Positions 1 through 8,100 of a stretch of 64,000 nt of DNA are shown piece after piece (the first letter of the stretch is position 1; each line of letters opens with the position of its first letter). The position numbers and the translations under genes are program-made. This DNA comes from DTEX01 sp038866525 (GTDB lineage Archaea > Thermoproteota > Bathyarchaeia > Bathyarchaeales > DTEX01), in NCBI GenBank assembly GCA_038866525.1, contig JAWBZG010000001.1:1-64000 (forward strand), written 5' to 3'. The notes beneath the pieces were generated by a model. The model was not told the DNA's origin and did no database searches. It was given only the letters and a program-made list of their open reading frames with translations.

Positions 1-2
1 CA

Positions 3-239
3 AGAAAGCCAAACGTTTACGTAGATATAACTAATATAACTAATTACATTGACGTAAAGTTTAAGGCTATATCAGCGCATAAGAGCCAGTTTCCACCTGA
101 AAGATTCCGGGAAATAGAGAACCCGCTTAAAACGTATTCTAGACTTATGGGTAAAAAAATTAGAGTAATGTATGCTGAAGCATTTAAGGTTTTATCCATT
201 AGACATCTACATTGCTGCCCCTACGCCGAGGATGTATGA
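3..239 (+). CDS. PIG-L/LmbE-type deacetylase, C-terminal part (5' end outside window)
   Basis: An open frame runs from the window edge to a TGA at 237-239, giving 78 codons. The peptide begins PNVYVDIT and continues with an INxxxDVKFKAxxAHKSQF-like stretch, which is the usual C-terminal signature of PIG-L/LmbE N-acetylglucosaminyl deacetylases (a zinc fold removing N-acetyl groups from sugar conjugates). The catalytic N-terminal half with the HPDD motif lies upstream of the window and cannot be seen, so activity is not assessable. It converges on the DUF763 gene with only 17 bases between the two stops. Confidence 0.6.
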   Translation, partial: RKPNVYVDITNITNYIDVKFKAISAHKSQFPPERFREIENPLKTYSRLMGKKIRVMYAEAFKVLSIRHLHCCPYAEDV

Positions 240-256
240 TGTACGCTGAGTAAAAA

Positions 257-1393
257 TCAAATTTTAGCATCTGGGGGCACGAATCTTCTCAACTTTTGAA
301 GCATATTTAATCGCTCCATATCACCTAACCTAGCTTTCTCAACCGCTTCCCTCAATATTCTTATCGACTCATCCATCGCCCTTACGTTAACCGGGTATGG
401 AACCCCATCTTTTCCACCATAAGCAAAAGAATATTTAACCGGGTCTCTCCAGCTTGGTTTATCACCATATATTATCTCAGCTACCAACGCTAGACCCCTA
501 ACGGTTGATGGCCCTATCCCTTTAATGCCAAGTAGCTCTTCATAATTCTTGGGCTGTATTTCATACGCTCTTTTCAAAGCCTTCCAGTTTACTGTTAACG
601 GCATCTTAAGAAAATCTGCAACATAATTGTTCCACTCTTTGGCGGATATGCTCGGTATCCACTCTTGGAGTGATCTCTGATATTTGGGTCTTATCATCTC
701 AAACATTCTGGCAACCTTCTCGGTTCTCTCCTTAGCTATGTCGACTGACGTTTTCCGGCAATTCTCGCTTTCCTTAGCGGTCATATCTAAGACTATTGGG
801 CGCTTTACGTCGCCAACTATAGCCTTATGCGGCTCAACAACAAAGCTTTCCACCTGATCTGAGAGCCAATGGTATCTTCGAGCCGTCCTATCGTTTATGT
901 TCATGCCCTGCTGTATTACGGCCCATTTACCATCCTCGGTGATGAAGAATGCATGGTGATATAGTGGATAACCTGCCTGTATCGCTGTATTATCGACTTT
1001 TGCGCTCATTCTGCTAGCATACTGCAAGCTCTCTATCCTTTTAGTTGAAAGATTGAACGCCTCCCCGATTTCAACTATTTCTGAAAGAGTTTCTCTCGAA
1101 GCTTTTCCTTTACCACCGCAGACAGCTATACCTAGATCCCCCTCTCTTAGCGCAGTTTTAAGCACCCCTGTAACAACCGTTGTTACGCCTGAAGAATGCC
1201 AATCATAGCCTAAGACGCAGCCGAAAGCCTGAAACCAGTATGGATCTGAAACTCTTTGGAGAAAAGTATCCCGTCCATATTCATCAACAATTATAGTAAC
1301 TATTTCTTTGGCTAACTTTATCATTCGCTCAACTAGCCACCGAGGAGCCTTACCATCATGAAGCGGCAGCTCGGTAAAACCTGTCCTCCTCAA
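257..1393 (-). CDS. DUF763 family protein
   Basis: The 378-residue product opens with MRRTGFTELPLHDGKAPRWL, the hallmark N-terminus of the DUF763 family of archaea and thermophilic bacteria. The start is TTG at 1393, which fits the family start exactly. Conserved features seen are a GYDWHSSG segment near residue 65, a YHHAFFITEDG-like block near 145, and near residue 290 a helix-hairpin-helix-like GIKGIGPSTVRGLA segment, which suggests DNA or nucleic acid contact. The family has no established function; the HhH-like loop is the only functional hint. The gene stands alone, upstream of nothing in its own direction within 70 bases. Confidence 0.85.
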   Translation of the reverse strand: MRRTGFTELPLHDGKAPRWLVERMIKLAKEIVTIIVDEYGRDTFLQRVSDPYWFQAFGCVLGYDWHSSGVTTVVTGVLKTALREGDLGIAVCGGKGKASRETLSEIVEIGEAFNLSTKRIESLQYASRMSAKVDNTAIQAGYPLYHHAFFITEDGKWAVIQQGMNINDRTARRYHWLSDQVESFVVEPHKAIVGDVKRPIVLDMTAKESENCRKTSVDIAKERTEKVARMFEMIRPKYQRSLQEWIPSISAKEWNNYVADFLKMPLTVNWKALKRAYEIQPKNYEELLGIKGIGPSTVRGLALVAEIIYGDKPSWRDPVKYSFAYGGKDGVPYPVNVRAMDESIRILREAVEKARLGDMERLNMLQKLRRFVPPDAKI

Positions 1394-1464
1394 CTATATC
1401 ACTAGATGACAATAATTTTATCTGAAGAATATATTTGCGGGGCAAACTTAAATAATTATTAGTT

Positions 1465-1932
1465 TCATTTCCTTAGGAGTTTTCCCTCCCGATCTATTTC
1501 ACCGCGTTTAATTCTCGTCGTCGATATTGGGACATTATCCTCTGCGGGAACCATTTCTATAGCTATTATCTCTAACGGTTTAAGACCATTCTTCACCCTT
1601 ATAGCGTTTATCTCTCTAGCTCTGGGCTCCGTCTCCCTACTAACCGCGATAGCCTCTATCTCAGCGCTCGTCGCGGCGGGTCCATATGGATCAGATAATG
1701 GAATTATTTTTGCCCGCTCAGAAACGCCCAGTTCCCTAAGGAATTTCATGATCTCTTCAGCTCTACTCTCGTAAGGCGCGATCTCATGATTTTTGCGCAG
1801 TTTTTTAGCAAACTCGTCTGTACAGAGCCCTATCCAGACATTTTCGCCATATTTAAATGCTGTTGTAAGCAAGGCTTTATGCCCTTTATGGAGTTCATCG
1901 AATGTTCCGCCCACCGCAACGACTTTAAACAT
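1465..1932 (-). CDS. coaD: Phosphopantetheine adenylyltransferase, archaeal type
   Basis: This 155-residue protein transfers AMP from ATP to 4'-phosphopantetheine to give dephospho-CoA. It has the nucleotidyltransferase GTFDELHKGHKALL motif near residue 9 (the HxGH-like KGHK) and the C-terminal ISTTRIKRGEID motif, equivalent to ISSTxxR/K of the superfamily. Length and motifs match the archaeal/eukaryotic PPAT branch. Its ATG overlaps the stop of the upstream membrane protein gene by 8 bases, so the two are co-transcribed and translationally coupled. A pantothenate kinase homologue lies divergently on the other side of that membrane gene, making a coenzyme A cluster. Confidence 0.9.
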   Translation of the reverse strand: MFKVVAVGGTFDELHKGHKALLTTAFKYGENVWIGLCTDEFAKKLRKNHEIAPYESRAEEIMKFLRELGVSERAKIIPLSDPYGPAATSAEIEAIAVSRETEPRAREINAIRVKNGLKPLEIIAIEMVPAEDNVPISTTRIKRGEIDREGKLLRK

Positions 1933-2749
1933 TATTTCCTTTCCCCGCTTCCTTTTTCTCTGGCGCCTGTGCAGGAGCCTTTATAGGGTTTAGTGATGGG
2001 AATGCCTGGAAGCAAACCCTTAGTATTGGTGGTCCAAGGACTATGAGGAAAGGTATTTCAGTCGCAAATGTCCACACTAACCATATTAATGCTGCATAAA
2101 ATGGTAGCTGAAAACCTCCTCCGACCGCCGGCGGCAAAATAAATATTTGACTATAAGCCCAAACAACGAAGCCTATTATTATGCTCCCAACACCTAAACC
2201 AGTTATCGATGCTATGCCATAGCTTCTCCACTGAGGCCACAGATAACCTATAGCTATCATTAATATATAACTCGCTGCCAGAAGCCCCACAAACAGTATT
2301 GTGGCGTTAAGCGAGACGTAGATCAGGAGAATATATCCTAAGACTGGAAGAGCGGCTAGGAAGACTATGCTTGTTATGATTAAAGCTTTAGCCCAATCTA
2401 CGCTCCTTCTAGAAATACATCCTATCAAGTAAAAGCCGATGAAGTTTGATGTAACCCCGGCTGAAAGGCTGAGTAATGGGTCTCCATGTATCGCCATATC
2501 GCTTAAAAATATTCCTATAGCTGCACCTAAACCACCAACAAACGGTCCAAAAAGAACAGCGAAAACGGCTGGTATGACGACAGATGGCCAAAATCTAACT
2601 ATCCCGACGCCCGGCGTAGTTATCGGCGCTAGGGAATAAATCATGTAGCCGACAGCCCCATAAAGGACGCCGCACACGGCACTTGCGACAACATTAATCG
2701 CCTTCATGGCGATCCGATCTCTCAGCATTTTGCGATGATGATATTCCAT
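1925..2749 (-). CDS. ECF-type transporter S component-like membrane protein
   Basis: The 274-residue protein has about seven hydrophobic segments. The region around residues 45-90 reads GIVRFWPSVVIPAVFAVLFGP then GGLGAAIGIFLSD, the arrangement (R-P, FGPxxG, GxxIGDxxSD) of energy-coupling-factor substrate-binding components. The C-terminal tail is charged and cytosolic, rich in Pro, Ala and Lys. Overlap with coaD indicates one operon, so a CoA precursor such as pantothenate or pantetheine is a reasonable ligand; that is inference. ATG codons at 2749, 2728 and 2707 are all possible starts; the last would leave the first hydrophobic segment at the N-terminus. No ECF ATPase or T component gene is in the window. 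Confidence 0.65.
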   Translation of the reverse strand: MEYHHRKMLRDRIAMKAINVVASAVCGVLYGAVGYMIYSLAPITTPGVGIVRFWPSVVIPAVFAVLFGPFVGGLGAAIGIFLSDMAIHGDPLLSLSAGVTSNFIGFYLIGCISRRSVDWAKALIITSIVFLAALPVLGYILLIYVSLNATILFVGLLAASYILMIAIGYLWPQWRSYGIASITGLGVGSIIIGFVVWAYSQIFILPPAVGGGFQLPFYAALIWLVWTFATEIPFLIVLGPPILRVCFQAFPSLNPIKAPAQAPEKKEAGKGNNV

Positions 2750-2842
2750 TTATAGAGATAAGATTTTTGTATGAAGTGTTTAAACATGTTCTAACCTAAC
2801 AATCGGTCTAAACAGGGTTTAGAGGGGAGATCAGCCCAAAAG

Positions 2843-2850
2843 TTTTTATC
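2843..2850 (+). promoter_or_regulatory. TATA-like box for the pantothenate kinase gene
   Basis: TTTTTATC preceded by an A-rich stretch lies about 46 bases before the ATG at 2896, leaving room for initiation near 2876 and a short leader. It sits in the 146-base divergent gap between the kinase and ECF genes. Assigned by position and composition only. Confidence 0.35.
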
Positions 2851-2895
2851 TTTGGATTTTTAAGCAGGCAGATAGACTGCGTTCGAGGCTGAGCT

Positions 2896-3732
2896 ATGAT
2901 AGTGGGTTTGGATGTAGGCGCTAGCTTCGCTAAAGCAATTCTCGTGGACGAGAACCTGAAGATTGTTGAGAAGCAGGTTTTGCCAGTGGAAGACCTGAAG
3001 ACGGCAGCTTTAAGGACTCTGATATCTTTCATTGAGAGGATTAGCGGAGAACTTAAAAACAGTATAGAAGTTGTGGCGGCTTCAGGCGGCGGCTCGAGGT
3101 TTATTGGAGGGGAAGCCTATGGTTTGCCGGTTAAGCGGATAGATGAGATATCGGCTATAGGGTTGGGGGGTTTGCTGCTGGCTGGTAAAAGTGAGGGTTT
3201 AGTTGTCAGCGCTGGAACTGGGACAGCGATCGTTGCCGCGTATAATGGTGGAAGAATTGTCAAGCATATTGGTGGGACTGGTGTTGGCGGGGGTACAATA
3301 ATAGGTCTTTCACGGAGGCTTCTAGGTTTATCTAGGTTTAAAGACCTGGAAAATATGGCTTTAAAAGGTGATGCCAGAAAAGTGGATTTAACTGTTAGCG
3401 ATATAGTCGGTGGGCCAATAGGCATAGTTCCAGCCGATGCGACCGCCTCAAACTTAGGGAAATTGACATGTGAGTCTAGAGCCGAGGATATAGCTGCAGG
3501 AATTTTCAACATGGTTTCGCAGACAATCGGGGTTTTAGCGGCCATGGCTGCTAAAGCATGCAATCTAGAGGGTAGCATTATCCTCGTGGGTATGCTTCCG
3601 AAAAGCAAAATGATATCTGAGATAGTATGTGAAACCATTAGAATGTTTGGCGCGGAGGCAATCGTGCCCGACAACTGTGAGTATGCGGGCGCGCTGGGAG
3701 CCGCTGCAATCGTCCAGCAATTGTCTAAATAA
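2896..3732 (+). CDS. Type II-like pantothenate kinase (ASKHA superfamily)
   Basis: The 278-residue protein starts MIVGLDVGASFAKAILVDE, an ASKHA phosphate-1 loop, and has a GTGTAIVAAYNG phosphate-2 loop near residue 108 and GGTGVGGGTIIGLSRRLLG near residue 126. That last motif is typical of type II pantothenate kinases (CoaW/PANK), which phosphorylate pantothenate to begin CoA synthesis. Most archaea instead use pantoate kinase and phosphopantothenate synthetase, although an ASKHA-type pantothenate kinase has been reported from Picrophilus. Position next to the coaD/ECF operon supports a CoA role. A BadF-like sugar or activator ATPase is the main alternative. Confidence 0.75.
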   Translation: MIVGLDVGASFAKAILVDENLKIVEKQVLPVEDLKTAALRTLISFIERISGELKNSIEVVAASGGGSRFIGGEAYGLPVKRIDEISAIGLGGLLLAGKSEGLVVSAGTGTAIVAAYNGGRIVKHIGGTGVGGGTIIGLSRRLLGLSRFKDLENMALKGDARKVDLTVSDIVGGPIGIVPADATASNLGKLTCESRAEDIAAGIFNMVSQTIGVLAAMAAKACNLEGSIILVGMLPKSKMISEIVCETIRMFGAEAIVPDNCEYAGALGAAAIVQQLSK

Positions 3733-3828
3733 CCTTCGCTTCACCGGAGGGAAAGCTAGGAGTAAAGTTTAAAAGTTCAGTTTACACTGAATACTTCAAT
3801 GCTTGATTAGAAATGGAGGATTCACCTT

Positions 3829-4371
3829 TTGTCCATTAACACGCTGCTTGAAAGGAAGACGCAGGTGCTTATTGAGCTAAGGAACTATAAGGTTCTGGAG
3901 AAAGAGGAGACTAAAGATGGCGTGCTAACTATAGTTGAAGACGTTGAGGGGAAGAAGATACTCATCTGGACAACTTCAATAGCGGACGCCATTGGCGTTA
4001 AACATATTAATCAGATGACGAAATACATGAGCTCGAAAAATATTGAAAGCGGGATAATAGTTAGCGAAAAATACACACAGTCAGCTAAATCCTTAGCTCG
4101 AAAAAACAATATTGAGTTGATCCCGCAGGATTTCCCGTCATTTAACATATTCAAGCATTATCTAGTTCCAAAACATGAGGTTCTTTCACCAGAGGAGAGA
4201 AAGGCTGTCCTTGAGAAATATCGTGTTGAACCATATAAGCTGCCGCGTATAAAAACATCAGATCCAATTATAAGAGTTATTGGGGCTAAGCCCGGCGATA
4301 TAGTGAAGATAACTAGGCGTAGCCCAACGGCCGGTGAAAGCGTCTATTACCGCTATGTAGTTGAAGGTTAA
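3829..4371 (+). CDS. rpoH: RNA polymerase subunit H with a eukaryote-like N-terminal jaw domain
   Basis: The 180-residue protein has a C-terminal half (about 105-180: HYLVPKHEVLS, LPRIKTSDPIIRVIGAKPGD, ETAGxSxYYRYV-like end) that is a standard archaeal RpoH/Rpb5 assembly domain. Archaeal RpoH is normally just that domain, roughly 80 residues. Here about 105 residues precede it and align by eye with the eukaryotic Rpb5 jaw: an IGVKHINQMTKYM segment matches the human VGIKTIKVYCQRM segment, followed by a GIIVSEKYTQSAKSLARK stretch. TTG start at 3829 follows a GGAGGA box at 3815-3820. It is a lone gene; rpoB and rpoA are not adjacent as in most archaea. Confidence 0.85.
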   Translation: MSINTLLERKTQVLIELRNYKVLEKEETKDGVLTIVEDVEGKKILIWTTSIADAIGVKHINQMTKYMSSKNIESGIIVSEKYTQSAKSLARKNNIELIPQDFPSFNIFKHYLVPKHEVLSPEERKAVLEKYRVEPYKLPRIKTSDPIIRVIGAKPGDIVKITRRSPTAGESVYYRYVVEG

Positions 4372-4394
4372 ATTACAGGTTTTAAAATTCTCTG

Positions 4395-4410
4395 AAAGGC
4401 CTTTTTTCTT
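4395..4410 (+). terminator. T-rich terminator after rpoH
   Basis: A short AAAGGCCTTT palindrome runs into six T residues about 25-35 bases past the rpoH stop, in the convergent gap with the DUF35 gene. Archaeal termination relies mainly on T-tracts, so this is the likely rpoH end. Confidence 0.35.
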
Positions 4411-4476
4411 CCTCTACCCAGCCCCTGCACTTTTACACGTCGAAGGTCATTTACCTAGTTAAAAAATAAGGGGAGG

Positions 4477-4884
4477 CTAAGGATGTTGAGGGGGTCTAAA
4501 GAAGTATCTGGGCCATTGAGGCCATGTTGATGGTATATCTACATTGAAGTCGACTTCTAAGATCATGCCTAACTTTATGTCCTCAGGTTTTACTCCCTGA
4601 ATTATCCCAGGCAGTCGAACCCCTTCCTCAAGCTCGATTATCCCGAATACATATGGAGCCAGATGCTGAAATCTCTCTGGAGCGACATGAATAACCGTGT
4701 ATGTGATAAGCTTGCCTTTGCCTTTCAGCTGGATCCAACTTAAGTTGGTTGAGAGGCAGTTTGGGCATAATGGTCTGGGCGGAACAAGGATTTTTCCGCA
4801 TTTATTGCATTTAACGCCCATAATCTTTCTCTCACCTATAAATTTGTAGAACTGCTCAACTGTGAATGGCGCGTCTTTACTCAT
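4477..4884 (-). CDS. DUF35 zinc-ribbon/OB-fold protein, thiolase partner
   Basis: This 135-residue protein has a rubredoxin-like zinc ribbon with two CxxC pairs (CNKC at about 26 and CPNC at about 40) and then an OB fold with KGKLITYTVIHVAPERF. DUF35 proteins bind acyl-CoA and bridge archaeal acetoacetyl-CoA thiolase to HMG-CoA synthase in the mevalonate pathway. It lies 4 bases downstream of the thiolase gene on the same strand, the usual pairing. HMG-CoA synthase, often the third member, is not next to it here, so the pair may serve isoprenoid synthesis or another acyl-CoA route. Confidence 0.88.
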   Translation of the reverse strand: MSKDAPFTVEQFYKFIGERKIMGVKCNKCGKILVPPRPLCPNCLSTNLSWIQLKGKGKLITYTVIHVAPERFQHLAPYVFGIIELEEGVRLPGIIQGVKPEDIKLGMILEVDFNVDIPSTWPQWPRYFFRPPQHP

Positions 4885-4888
4885 AGTT

Positions 4889-6061
4889 TCACCCCCTACG
4901 ATAAATGTGAACTATACAGGTTGCCCCGCTTCCGCCTAGATTATGAGTTAAACCGATCTCGCAGCCATTCACCTGCCTCTTATCCGCTTGACCCGTCAGC
5001 TGCAAATAGATTTCGTATAGTTGGGCTACACCGGTAGCGCCGACGGGGTGACCCTTAGCCTTAAGTCCACCACTAGTGTTAACAGGCAGGGCACCGTCCA
5101 GCGTTGGCGCCCCATCCTCAATAAACTTTCCGCCCTCTCCAGGCTTACAGAAGCCTAGATCCTCATAGGCCATTATTTCAGCTATTGTGAAGCAGTCATG
5201 GACCTCCGCGACATCGATGTCCTTTGGGCTTAAACCAGCCATATCGTAAGCTTCCTTAGCAGCTATTTTAGTGGATTTAAGGCTTGTTAAATCATCCCTC
5301 TCATACAGCCCTATAGCGTCCGTTCCATGCCCTGAGCCAATTATATAAACCGGTGTATCCGTGTATTTCCTAGCGACCTCCACACTCGTCAAAATGGCGC
5401 AGCTAGCCCCATCTGAAATCAGGGAGCAGTCGAAGATCTTTAGTGGCTTGGCGATAACCCTTGAGCCTAAAACCTGCTCAACGGTTACCTCTCTCTGCAT
5501 GTGAGCTTTAGGGTTTAATGCGCCATTATGGTGGTTTTTGACGGCGACGAGCGCCATTTGCTCCTCAGTCGTCCCATATTTATGCATGTGAGCAGTCGCC
5601 ATAAGCGCGAAAAGCCCTGGGAAAGTTGCTCCATTCCACTGTTCAAATGGAAAATCTGAAGCCATCGCTAAATACTCCGTTGCCTCGGCAGTCGTCCTAT
5701 TCGTCATCTTCTCAAAGCCGCCCACAATCACGACATCATATAGGCCGGAAAGTATTGCGAATAGCCCATGTCTTATCGCTGCGCCGGATGAAGCGCAGGC
5801 AACCTCAACCCTGGACGCTGGAACAGGCAGTATACCCGCCCAATCAGACATTATTGGGGCTAGGTGGCATTGATGCTCGAAGGATTCGTTCATACTGCCC
5901 ACTATAAGACCCTTAACATCCTTTTTTGGGTCAAGGTTTGGGCACCTTTCAAAAGCCTCCAGGACGGCTTCCGCAAACAGCTCTCTGCTGGAGAAACCAT
6001 CCCTCTTACCGAATTTGGATAAGCCAGCTGAAACGACGGCGGCTAAAGGTTTACCCTTCAA
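4889..6061 (-). CDS. Archaeal thiolase (acetyl-CoA acetyltransferase family)
   Basis: About 390 residues. The acyl-accepting cysteine lies in VACASSGAAIRHG (about residue 88), with HDCFTIAE and the GHPVGATG catalytic histidine motif near 340, all standard for SCP2/archaeal thiolases that condense two acetyl-CoA or cleave 3-ketoacyl-CoA. The longest frame starts 30 codons upstream at 6151, but those residues are AT-rich and unlike the family; TTG at 6061 places KGKPLAAVVSAGLSKFG at the N-terminus as in relatives, with a GGGTG box in front. A run resembling a TATA box lies near 6113-6125. Forms an operon with the DUF35 gene. Confidence 0.88.
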   Translation of the reverse strand: MKGKPLAAVVSAGLSKFGKRDGFSSRELFAEAVLEAFERCPNLDPKKDVKGLIVGSMNESFEHQCHLAPIMSDWAGILPVPASRVEVACASSGAAIRHGLFAILSGLYDVVIVGGFEKMTNRTTAEATEYLAMASDFPFEQWNGATFPGLFALMATAHMHKYGTTEEQMALVAVKNHHNGALNPKAHMQREVTVEQVLGSRVIAKPLKIFDCSLISDGASCAILTSVEVARKYTDTPVYIIGSGHGTDAIGLYERDDLTSLKSTKIAAKEAYDMAGLSPKDIDVAEVHDCFTIAEIMAYEDLGFCKPGEGGKFIEDGAPTLDGALPVNTSGGLKAKGHPVGATGVAQLYEIYLQLTGQADKRQVNGCEIGLTHNLGGSGATCIVHIYRRG

Positions 6062-6179
6062 TTCACCCACACCCCAAGCTAGAAATGGGGCAAAGTAAAT
6101 GTTTAATGCTCTAGAAATATATATTGTTAGCGTAAATCTGCTCTTCAGCACGCTGAGAATTTTGAAGTGAGGAGGACTG

Positions 6180-6698
6180 TTAGCGCCGCCTTCCGGCGCT
6201 TAATTTATTCTCCCTGAGCGCGTTTATGATCTCCTCAGATCTCCTTATGCCTAGCTGCGTTATCCTATATTCTCCTTCAGAAACCTTTTCTACTAATCCG
6301 CCTTCAATAAGCTTTGGGATATCATTGCTAATGGTTTTCTTCGCTTTCCCAGTCGACTTTGACAGATCATTTATGGATAACGTGTCTTTCCGAAGCTTAC
6401 CGATCTTATTGCCAATATATGCGCCTAGCAAAGCTAGGCAGATTGCGTTTTTAGCGGATAAATTAATCGCCGGGTTTACTATGGGAATTTCGTCAGTTAT
6501 CTCCAGAATACCAACAACACTATTTATTATGCCCGCTAGGTTAGGTGTGTAGATTATTTTCTGAGCTGCCCCGATGGCTGGACATATCTGCGATAAAAAC
6601 CTCAATATGGATTCGAAGACTTGACCTGCTTCCCCCTCAAAATCCGCCTTTACTTCACCGTACTCTAAATGAACCTTAACTAGATTCCTCTCACCCAA
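6180..6698 (-). CDS. Winged-helix protein, paralogue B of a local family
   Basis: Roughly 172 residues. An N-terminal domain of about 60 residues (VKVHLEYGEVKADFEGEAGQ, then a helix) is followed by a variable linker and a C-terminal winged helix with LSINDLSKSTGKAKKTISND, then GLVEKVSEGEYRITQLGI. The same arrangement occurs in the genes at 6691-7215 and 8084-8572, with matching AYIGxKxxxLxKDxLS and GLVExVxxGEYRxTxLGI stretches. The TTG at 6698 overlaps the stop of the upstream paralogue, so they are translationally coupled; the longer frame from 6740 is unlikely. The C-terminus suggests DNA binding; function is unknown. Confidence 0.7.
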   Translation of the reverse strand: MGERNLVKVHLEYGEVKADFEGEAGQVFESILRFLSQICPAIGAAQKIIYTPNLAGIINSVVGILEITDEIPIVNPAINLSAKNAICLALLGAYIGNKIGKLRKDTLSINDLSKSTGKAKKTISNDIPKLIEGGLVEKVSEGEYRITQLGIRRSEEIINALRENKLSAGRRR

Positions 6699-7215
6699 CC
6701 CTATTCTTTTCCTCCAACCTAATCTTTGGCAATATCTCATCTAAAAAGTATTTTATTCCTAGAGTCGTCACCCTATACTCTCCGCGCCCAACCCTTTCCA
6801 CCAACCCCATATCCGTTAGCTCGCTCAAGCGAGCCGCAACAGTGCCGCTTTTACCGCCAGTCAAAGCCATTATCTCAGATGTTGAAAGAGAGTCTTTCTC
6901 TAATCGGCTGGTTTTATAGCCAATATAAGCCTTAATAAGATTAAGCATAATTATATTTCTGTCTCCGCCTAGCTTTTCACGCGGGATAACCACCACTGGT
7001 CCCTCAGGTGTAAACGCTATTAAGTTTTTTACGCTTGCCAGAAGGCTCTCTAAATCTACTGTTAGAGTCAGCTGGGATGCAAGGTCATATGTCGGCAAAA
7101 CCTTACTCATAAAGTTGAAGAGAGCCCTCATAACGTCATCTGGTTTTCCAGAGAACTTTACCTCAACATCCCTATACTTTATGGTTAGCTCCAAATTCTC
7201 ATTTTCACCGCCCAT
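6691..7215 (-). CDS. Winged-helix protein, paralogue A of a local family
   Basis: The 174-residue protein carries the N-terminal sensor-like domain (LELTIKYRDVEVKFSGKPDD then a helix), an FTPEGPVVVIPREKL linker and a C-terminal winged helix (LSTSEIMALTGGKSGTVAARL, GLVERVGRGEYRVTTLGI). It shares domain order with the next gene, overlaps it by a few bases, and both are probably co-expressed. The first domain alternates beta-strand and helix patterns and might be an oligomerisation or ligand domain. No known family name is recognised. A divergent promoter region separates it from the winged-helix gene at 7354. Confidence 0.7.
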   Translation of the reverse strand: MGGENENLELTIKYRDVEVKFSGKPDDVMRALFNFMSKVLPTYDLASQLTLTVDLESLLASVKNLIAFTPEGPVVVIPREKLGGDRNIIMLNLIKAYIGYKTSRLEKDSLSTSEIMALTGGKSGTVAARLSELTDMGLVERVGRGEYRVTTLGIKYFLDEILPKIRLEEKNRVG

Positions 7216-7300
7216 GGTGATTCACGAACCCTTCAAAAATGCCTGATGTATCATTATTACTTTTTCTCCCTTCTTATTAAAAGATTTTGTCGGTGGACAA

Positions 7301-7308
7301 AAATATAT
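7301..7308 (+). promoter_or_regulatory. TATA-like box for the winged-helix gene at 7354
   Basis: AAATATAT preceded by an A-rich BRE-like stretch lies about 50 bases before the ATG at 7354 in the 138-base divergent region. Position fits an archaeal promoter with a leader of some 20 bases. Confidence 0.35.
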
Positions 7309-7353
7309 TGCTGAATCATAACTAACTTTATTTGGTCGATAGCTATTTAGGGG

Positions 7354-8100
7354 ATGGGAGCGTTGTCTAAGGTTCTTCCCAGACGCTTGAGCTTCTCGAA
7401 AATATGCGATATCCTGGTAGCTTACTTAAATGCTGGGGCGGATAAGGAATATGTTGGCGTGAGCGAAGTAGCGGATAAGTCGAGCGTAACGCTGCATAAT
7501 ATTAGCCGTAACAATAGCTTCCTTAAGAGCTGGGGCTTCATAGAGGAGAGTGAAAAGGAGCAGGGCAAATATAGGCTGACTCGCGAGGCTGCGGAGTTTG
7601 CTTACGCTTACCGCATAGATCCCGACAGCGATTTAACCAAACAGCTGCTAAGAAGCATTCTATCTAAGGATGATTTTCTCCCAAAGTTTGTGGAGCGTAT
7701 AAAAAACGAGAATATGAGTAGAGATGATGTGCTTGTGGAGCTGCCAAGGGTTATCGGCGACTTAAGGGCTGATAAAGTTGGTCTTAACGCTTTTCTCGAC
7801 TTAATCGCCTACGCCTTTCAAATAGACTGGCTGTATACGCCTATAAAACCATCTCAGCCGAAAAAAGTTGCCGCGCCCGGAGAAGTCAAGATCGCCAGGC
7901 AGATTGCAAAGAAGGCTAGGGGGAAAATCTCAACACCTATCGGGATTGCTGCTGAACCCAGAGCGAACATATCGATAAATTTAACCATAACCCCGGAAAT
8001 AACGCCCAACATGTTAAAAGAGTACATTAAAGCTATGCTCAAAGCATATGACGAGTATTTCCAAGAGAAAACTGAAAATGAACCTAACGATTTTTCCTGA
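7354..8100 (+). CDS. Winged-helix protein with a C-terminal sensor-like domain
   Basis: The 248-residue protein starts with a winged helix (VSEVADKSSVTLHNISRN, then WGFIEESEKEQGKYRLTREA), continues with an alpha-helical middle and a basic linker (KKVAAPGEVKIARQIAKKAR), and ends with a strand-helix unit ISINLTITPEITPNMLKEYIK. That end resembles the start of the neighbouring paralogues, so the same two modules seem to be present in reversed order. It is divergent from paralogue A and its last 17 bases overlap the convergent paralogue C. Likely DNA-binding; target unknown. Confidence 0.7.
   Translation: MGALSKVLPRRLSFSKICDILVAYLNAGADKEYVGVSEVADKSSVTLHNISRNNSFLKSWGFIEESEKEQGKYRLTREAAEFAYAYRIDPDSDLTKQLLRSILSKDDFLPKFVERIKNENMSRDDVLVELPRVIGDLRADKVGLNAFLDLIAYAFQIDWLYTPIKPSQPKKVAAPGEVKIARQIAKKARGKISTPIGIAAEPRANISINLTITPEITPNMLKEYIKAMLKAYDEYFQEKTENEPNDFS

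Noticed and set aside
2880..2900. GCGTTCGAGGC, resembling a tRNA T-arm
   Set aside because: No acceptor, D or anticodon arms can be formed around it; it lies in the kinase leader.
3117..3674. Long antisense frame inside the pantothenate kinase gene
   Set aside because: It mirrors the coding strand; its product is low-complexity Pro/Ser/Ile-rich without motifs.
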